Below, one piece after another: positions 60,578 through 64,000 of a DNA stretch of 64,000 bases. The notes below the pieces were generated by a model. It saw only the letters and a program-made list of their open reading frames with translations. It made no database searches and was not told the DNA's origin. The stretch spans positions 124,001 to 188,000 of the forward strand of contig MGVE01000001.1 in NCBI GenBank assembly GCA_001800315.1. The letters are read 5' to 3'. The number at the start of each line of letters is the position of its first letter. Position 1 is the stretch's first letter. The translations under genes were made by a program, and so were the position numbers. Origin of the DNA: Elusimicrobia bacterium RIFOXYA2_FULL_47_53 (GTDB lineage Bacteria; Elusimicrobiota; Endomicrobiia; Endomicrobiales; XYA2-FULL-47-53).

Positions 60578-61618
60578 TCAGATAATCGTCATGAAAATCC
60601 CGAATCCGACCGCGAAGGCTATAAGAGAGACCGCGAGCGGCACCCATAGCTTTTTAAAGACGCCGAGAAAATTCGCGTTCATTCCGACAGAAGCGAGTAC
60701 GGTCGCGAGCGAAATAGTTCCGATCTGGCCCGCAAGCTCGGAGATAGCCTTATTCTTGCCGATGTCCGAGTAGGTCCAGTACAATCCGAAGGCCACAAAG
60801 ACAAGCAAAAACCACGGCAGTACTATTTTTCTGCGCAATATAAAGGTAACACACGGGATGTAGAGCACCAGCAGGGCCACTCTCATGGATTTAAGCGCCA
60901 TTCCGGCTTTCACCAAAGGCGCTTCAAGAGGAGACAAGCCTACTTTGCAAAAACCCGTCTGCTGGACGAAGAAGCCGACTGCCTGGGCGTACAACTCAGG
61001 GGCGAGCCATTTCAACACGAAAGTCAGCATAAAGAATGTTGTTATTACTGTCAGGATGGTGTTTAACACAAGCGCTGTGGCGGTGTCGTCGGGCTCGGCT
61101 TCCACAAAGGGGCTTGTCATGGCTATCGCAGAGGCTCCGCACACAGCCGAACCAAAACCCAGGAGGAAGCACAGTTTTTCGCCTAACCCGAATTTCCTGC
61201 CGACAAAATAAATTATCGCGAAGGTCAGGATCATCGTTCCCACAAGGCCGAGAAGCACTAAAGGGTTTATCTCGGTCAACAGCTTGAAGTTAAGGCTCTT
61301 GCCGTAAAAAATAATTCCGATGGGAATAAAGAATACCTGCGCCATCAAGATGCCGGGAAGCACCTTAAAATATGTTTTGCTTGTGCCGATTATCATTCGT
61401 ATCAACAGCCCGATTAATATCGCGACCACCATAGCGTCAAACAGATTGCCGGCATGTCCGCCAACGGCATTTTTTCCCCAGGCGGCTATGAGGGGCGCGG
61501 AATATCCGAGGCCAAGAGAGAGCAGAAAGCCTATCCACACATCTTTAAGCAGGTTGCCGATGTTGACATTTGAAAAATTCATCTGAGACGGAAAGAATAC
61601 CTCTTTAATGCTGCCCAT
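60578..61618 (-). CDS. YeiH-family (UPF0324/PSE) membrane permease
   Basis: This 346-residue protein has about ten hydrophobic helices and the family signature FGSAVCGASAIAMTSP in mid-protein, followed by the acidic VEAEPDD segment. The family is a putative sulfate or sulfur-oxyanion exporter group, but few members are tested. It starts 9 nt after an 89-residue unknown. The two share a promoter at 62002-62030 and a terminator at 60515-60557, so they form a discrete transcript. Confidence 0.88.
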   Translation of the reverse strand: MGSIKEVFFPSQMNFSNVNIGNLLKDVWIGFLLSLGLGYSAPLIAAWGKNAVGGHAGNLFDAMVVAILIGLLIRMIIGTSKTYFKVLPGILMAQVFFIPIGIIFYGKSLNFKLLTEINPLVLLGLVGTMILTFAIIYFVGRKFGLGEKLCFLLGFGSAVCGASAIAMTSPFVEAEPDDTATALVLNTILTVITTFFMLTFVLKWLAPELYAQAVGFFVQQTGFCKVGLSPLEAPLVKAGMALKSMRVALLVLYIPCVTFILRRKIVLPWFLLVFVAFGLYWTYSDIGKNKAISELAGQIGTISLATVLASVGMNANFLGVFKKLWVPLAVSLIAFAVGFGIFMTII

Positions 61619-61627
61619 TTTGGCCTC

Positions 61628-61897
61628 CTATTTTAGATTTGCTGGCAGGACAATACCTGAATCGTTGGCGTAAGGAGCTATGGCGCCTTTCATAAGCATT
61701 AAGGCAACCGTTCCGGCTATTTTCTCGTAGGAAGCAACAACCGCCGTAAGTTTCGCCGCGTCACCGCCGGTGGCTGTGCCATCCTGTGCCACGGTTAGCC
61801 CGGCGATGTCTTTTACCGACTTGAGCGCCATGTTGGAGCCTATGATACTCATCTGCTTTTTTATGATAGCAGAAATCACATCATTGTAAGTAGCCAT
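61628..61897 (-). CDS. Small protein co-transcribed with the YeiH permease
   Basis: This 89-residue protein is of no family I recognise. It looks soluble and mostly helical, with MATYNDVISAIIKKQMSIIG at the start, a Gly/Thr-rich loop (VAQDGTATGGDA) in the middle and a hydrophobic helix (EKIAGTVALMLMKGA) near the end. A strong GGAGG ribosome site lies five bases or so before the ATG. It precedes yeiH by 9 nt. It might be a regulatory or sensor partner of the permease; this is inference from context. Confidence 0.82.
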   Translation of the reverse strand: MATYNDVISAIIKKQMSIIGSNMALKSVKDIAGLTVAQDGTATGGDAAKLTAVVASYEKIAGTVALMLMKGAIAPYANDSGIVLPANLK

Positions 61898-62001
61898 TTA
61901 AACCTCCATATCTAAAATTTATACAAAGCTAACCCGCCTCCTTTAATACATTATTTATTGTTATACTTAAGCCTATCCTAAAGTGGCTGCAATATGAATA
62001 A

Positions 62002-62030
62002 ATTCTATTAAATATTTCTTATGTTTTCAA
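62002..62030 (-). promoter_or_regulatory. Sigma70-type promoter of the 89-aa/YeiH unit
   Basis: Minus-strand TTGAAA (62025-62030), 17-nt spacer, TAGAAT (62002-62007), 10 of 12 consensus positions. The leader to the ATG is ~100 nt, long enough for regulation, and includes a second AAAGGAGG-like run that is not followed by an ORF. Confidence 0.72.
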
Positions 62031-62042
62031 TAGGCGCGTCAA

Positions 62043-63518
62043 TTATTTTCTTGAGCCAAACAGGCCAAGAATATCCTGCTCGGTTTTGGCGCTTTCCAGG
62101 TTTCCCATATATATGTAACTGTTGGCCAGGTACAGATGAGCGTTCTCGTAAAAAGGGTTTATTGCAATGGACTCGCAAAAAGCTTTTATGGCCTCCGGGT
62201 ATCTTGCCTGTTTGTAATACAGCTCACCAAGCGCCTGGTACGGAGTCACATAATTCGGATTTTTTTCAATCGCGGACAGCAGGTATTGCTCGGCCTTTTT
62301 CTCGTCGCCGGAGGCCAGCAGAGACCTGGAAAGCTTAAGAAGTATAAGCGGGTTTGCCGGCTCAAGTTCAAGAGCGCCGCTGTATTGTGCCGCGGCCGCG
62401 GCCATGTTGCCCAGCTGCCTGAATTTGTCGCCCAGCCTTATCTTGCCGGCCGCGTCGGCTCCTATATATTCATCTTCGGGCTTGCTATAAAAAACCGGCA
62501 GATCGGATACGGTTCCAACGGCCCTCTCCAGGCCGAGCCCGCCCAGATATTTTCTGAACTTATTCTCAAAAGACGCCTCGGAAACACCGACAGAGGACTT
62601 AAAGGATTTATTATAAGGGAGTGAAGACAGCCCGGAGAGAAGGAGCCTCAGGGCGTCAGGCCCGTAATTTTTTTTCATAAAATCCACGGCAGCCGAGACT
62701 TCCGCGAAGGCAAGAGCTATCTCGTCCTGATCCTTTAAATAAATAAGAGACGGGCTCATTTTCTTAAATGTAACATAGGTTCCGGCCTTATTTGAATCTG
62801 CCAGGCGGTTTTTGGCGTCCGGAGTAAGAAAAAGCGGCTCAGCCAGCCTCCACCTGGTGTCATGGTAACGGGCTATCCCTTCGTGAAGCCAGAGCGGGCA
62901 CTGCGAGACGGAAATATAGTTGACAAGATAGTGGGTGTACTCGTGAGAGAGCGTATCAAGCCACCTGTAGCCAAGAGGCAGGGCGTTGGGCGAGAGCAGC
63001 ATGATCCTGTTGAATTTGCATATACCCACCGTCCCGGTCTTTTCAATGATGTCAAGCGGGATCGTGGACGCGAAAGAAAACTCCTCTTTGTTCGGATAAA
63101 CCTCCACAAGAATCTTGTTTTCGGGGTAGGCGCCCAGGTCAGCGCCTATCTCTGTATATGACATTTCAAGCGCCGTAAGAGCGTAAGTGGAGAGAATTAC
63201 ATCATAGCCCCTGGCTTTAAAAACAAAATGAGAGCTTTCAGCCGCGGAAAAGTTTTTTGTTATCATGGCAAGCTTTAGAAAGTAGCCGCTGTTTTCAGAA
63301 GCCACATTACCGGCCGAGGAATAATCGCCCCCATAAAATTTAATTCTGCTTTTCCACAGTTTTGCGTCCCGGGAATCGCCGTTTTGTTCAATTATCGCAG
63401 CGGCTTCCGACAGCCTGCCAGATTCCAGCAGCCTGTAGAGCCTGTTGTCGTCATAAGCGTGAGATAAACACGCCGGCGCGATTAGAAAAAACACGGTTAA
63501 AACCAATTTAATATTCAC
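62043..63518 (-). CDS. Gluzincin-type peptidase (MA-like) with C-terminal TPR repeats
   Basis: This 491-residue exported protein has a signal peptide (about 1-21). Its metal-peptidase domain has HEYTH at 192-196 and the downstream Glu213 in LWLHEGIARYHD, the peptidase-MA pattern. At least three TPR repeats follow (~370-485; MAAAAAQYSGALELEPANPL, YYKQARYPEAIKAFCESI). The active-site residues look intact. Substrate is unknown; it likely works in the periplasm or on the cell surface. It overlaps the upstream gene by 4 nt. Confidence 0.87.
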   Translation of the reverse strand: MNIKLVLTVFFLIAPACLSHAYDDNRLYRLLESGRLSEAAAIIEQNGDSRDAKLWKSRIKFYGGDYSSAGNVASENSGYFLKLAMITKNFSAAESSHFVFKARGYDVILSTYALTALEMSYTEIGADLGAYPENKILVEVYPNKEEFSFASTIPLDIIEKTGTVGICKFNRIMLLSPNALPLGYRWLDTLSHEYTHYLVNYISVSQCPLWLHEGIARYHDTRWRLAEPLFLTPDAKNRLADSNKAGTYVTFKKMSPSLIYLKDQDEIALAFAEVSAAVDFMKKNYGPDALRLLLSGLSSLPYNKSFKSSVGVSEASFENKFRKYLGGLGLERAVGTVSDLPVFYSKPEDEYIGADAAGKIRLGDKFRQLGNMAAAAAQYSGALELEPANPLILLKLSRSLLASGDEKKAEQYLLSAIEKNPNYVTPYQALGELYYKQARYPEAIKAFCESIAINPFYENAHLYLANSYIYMGNLESAKTEQDILGLFGSRK

Positions 63519-64000
63519 TTTGTCAGCCTTCTGTAATACTCTTTTATAATTCCTTCAAATTTCTCTGGAAATTTTTCCTTCATGGCTTCCAGGAGTTCCT
63601 GCCGGAACTCACGCGGCGGTTTGAAATCTCGGGATTTAGGCAAAAGCACCGGAGCCGTCCTGAATCCCGCCGACTGCCCCCCGCGCGTTTTTACCTGCCT
63701 CATGCCCGGAGCCCCGCCAGCGGCGCCTTCGGCGCTCTCCTGCATGGACTCTGAAGTCCCTTTAAGATTGTCGGCGCCGCTTAAAAGCAGGTTAAGCGCG
63801 TTTCTTTGCGATTCAACCGCTTGAGGAACCCTGCCTGAATCCAGTTCGGAGGCGGCGCTCTCCATGCTGGCCCCGGCCTCGTTTAAGCTTCCAAGCGTTT
63901 CGGGAGGGATCAGTGCGCTTTTTCTGCCAACAGTTTCTAACGATTGCCTTAATGACACGGTGTCTCGCGCAAGGGCAGACTGTTCCTTTGAGGCCGCTTC
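63515..64000 (-). CDS. C-terminal part of a large helical protein (DUF4175-like), truncated by window
   Basis: The frame is open from base 64000 through to the stop at 63515. Upstream of the GTG at 63958 it continues AASKEQSALARDT into the visible SLRQSLETV, so 63958 is probably internal. The visible ~160 residues are helical and Gln/Ser/Ala-rich, then Gly-rich, and end in a basic FRQELLEAMKEKFPEKF helix. This resembles the C-terminus of large DUF4175-type membrane-anchored proteins, but the rest is not visible. It overlaps the peptidase gene by 4 nt, implying an operon. Confidence 0.65.
   Translation of the reverse strand, partial: EAASKEQSALARDTVSLRQSLETVGRKSALIPPETLGSLNEAGASMESAASELDSGRVPQAVESQRNALNLLLSGADNLKGTSESMQESAEGAAGGAPGMRQVKTRGGQSAGFRTAPVLLPKSRDFKPPREFRQELLEAMKEKFPEKFEGIIKEYYRRLTK

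Noticed and set aside
1-64000. tRNA genes, CRISPR arrays, insertion-sequence transposases, prophage
   Set aside because: None was found by eye on either strand. Repeats present are short palindromic elements, not spaced arrays.

Overview
The window is one 64 kb stretch of a bacterial chromosome in which essentially every recognisable gene lies on the minus strand. Genes are tightly packed, often with 1 to 26 nt overlaps, and no gene-free gap exceeds 300 bp. I see no tRNA, rRNA, CRISPR array, transposase or phage gene. The cell plan looks Gram-negative (a PorV-like outer-membrane barrel, OmpA-type MotB proteins, an EnvC-like protein). The mix of FlgD-like C-terminal domains, PorV-like barrels, LarB/LarC, CsaB with a DUF5693-type protein and many PAS/GAF hybrid kinases suggests a little-studied phylum in the Elusimicrobiota/Goldbacteria/FCB-like range. 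I cannot place it more exactly without a tree.

Region 1 (1-11.3 kb, transcribed right to left) is a biosynthetic superoperon: prfA, prmC, murA, hisD, a 67-residue unknown, hisB, hisH, hisA, hisF, hisI, lepB, trpE, trpG and trpD (cut by the window edge). A MITE-like repeat separates hisB from hisH. Region 2 (11.3-18.8 kb) holds rpmE with its own promoter and terminator, then rho, coaE, polA, trxB, a TlpA-like protein and trxA. trxA starts from a near-consensus promoter.

Region 3 (18.8-38.3 kb) is the most distinctive. It contains two large hybrid histidine kinases, a TPR/transmembrane/coiled-coil/HEAT protein, a PorV-like barrel fused to TPRs, two single-domain response regulators, and a 1263-residue Kelch/FN3 surface protein ending in a FlgD-like (type IX secretion-style) domain. 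A REC-GAF-kinase protein follows, driven by a perfect TTGACA-17-TATAAT promoter with a very GC-rich hairpin in its leader. Upstream lies a separate operon of one MotA, two different MotB-like proteins and a 599-residue coiled coil. I propose a signal-controlled, possibly motor-driven, cell-surface export or motility module.

Region 4 (38.4-60.4 kb) is a long housekeeping run: larC, larB, dusB, tsaD, a YibQ-like deacetylase, ctpA, a catalytically degenerate EnvC, and a minimal FtsX with no adjacent FtsE. It continues with csaB, a DUF5693-like protein, glgA, galT, a TIM-barrel isomerase, scpB, scpA, trpS, an M50 protease, a CCA-adding-type nucleotidyltransferase, a small membrane protein, a Ca2+-type P-ATPase and a CpXC protein. 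Region 5 (60.5-64 kb) has a YeiH-family permease with an 89-residue unknown, bracketed by its own promoter and terminator. Beyond it are a gluzincin/TPR lipoprotein-like protein and the end of a large helical protein that runs off the window.
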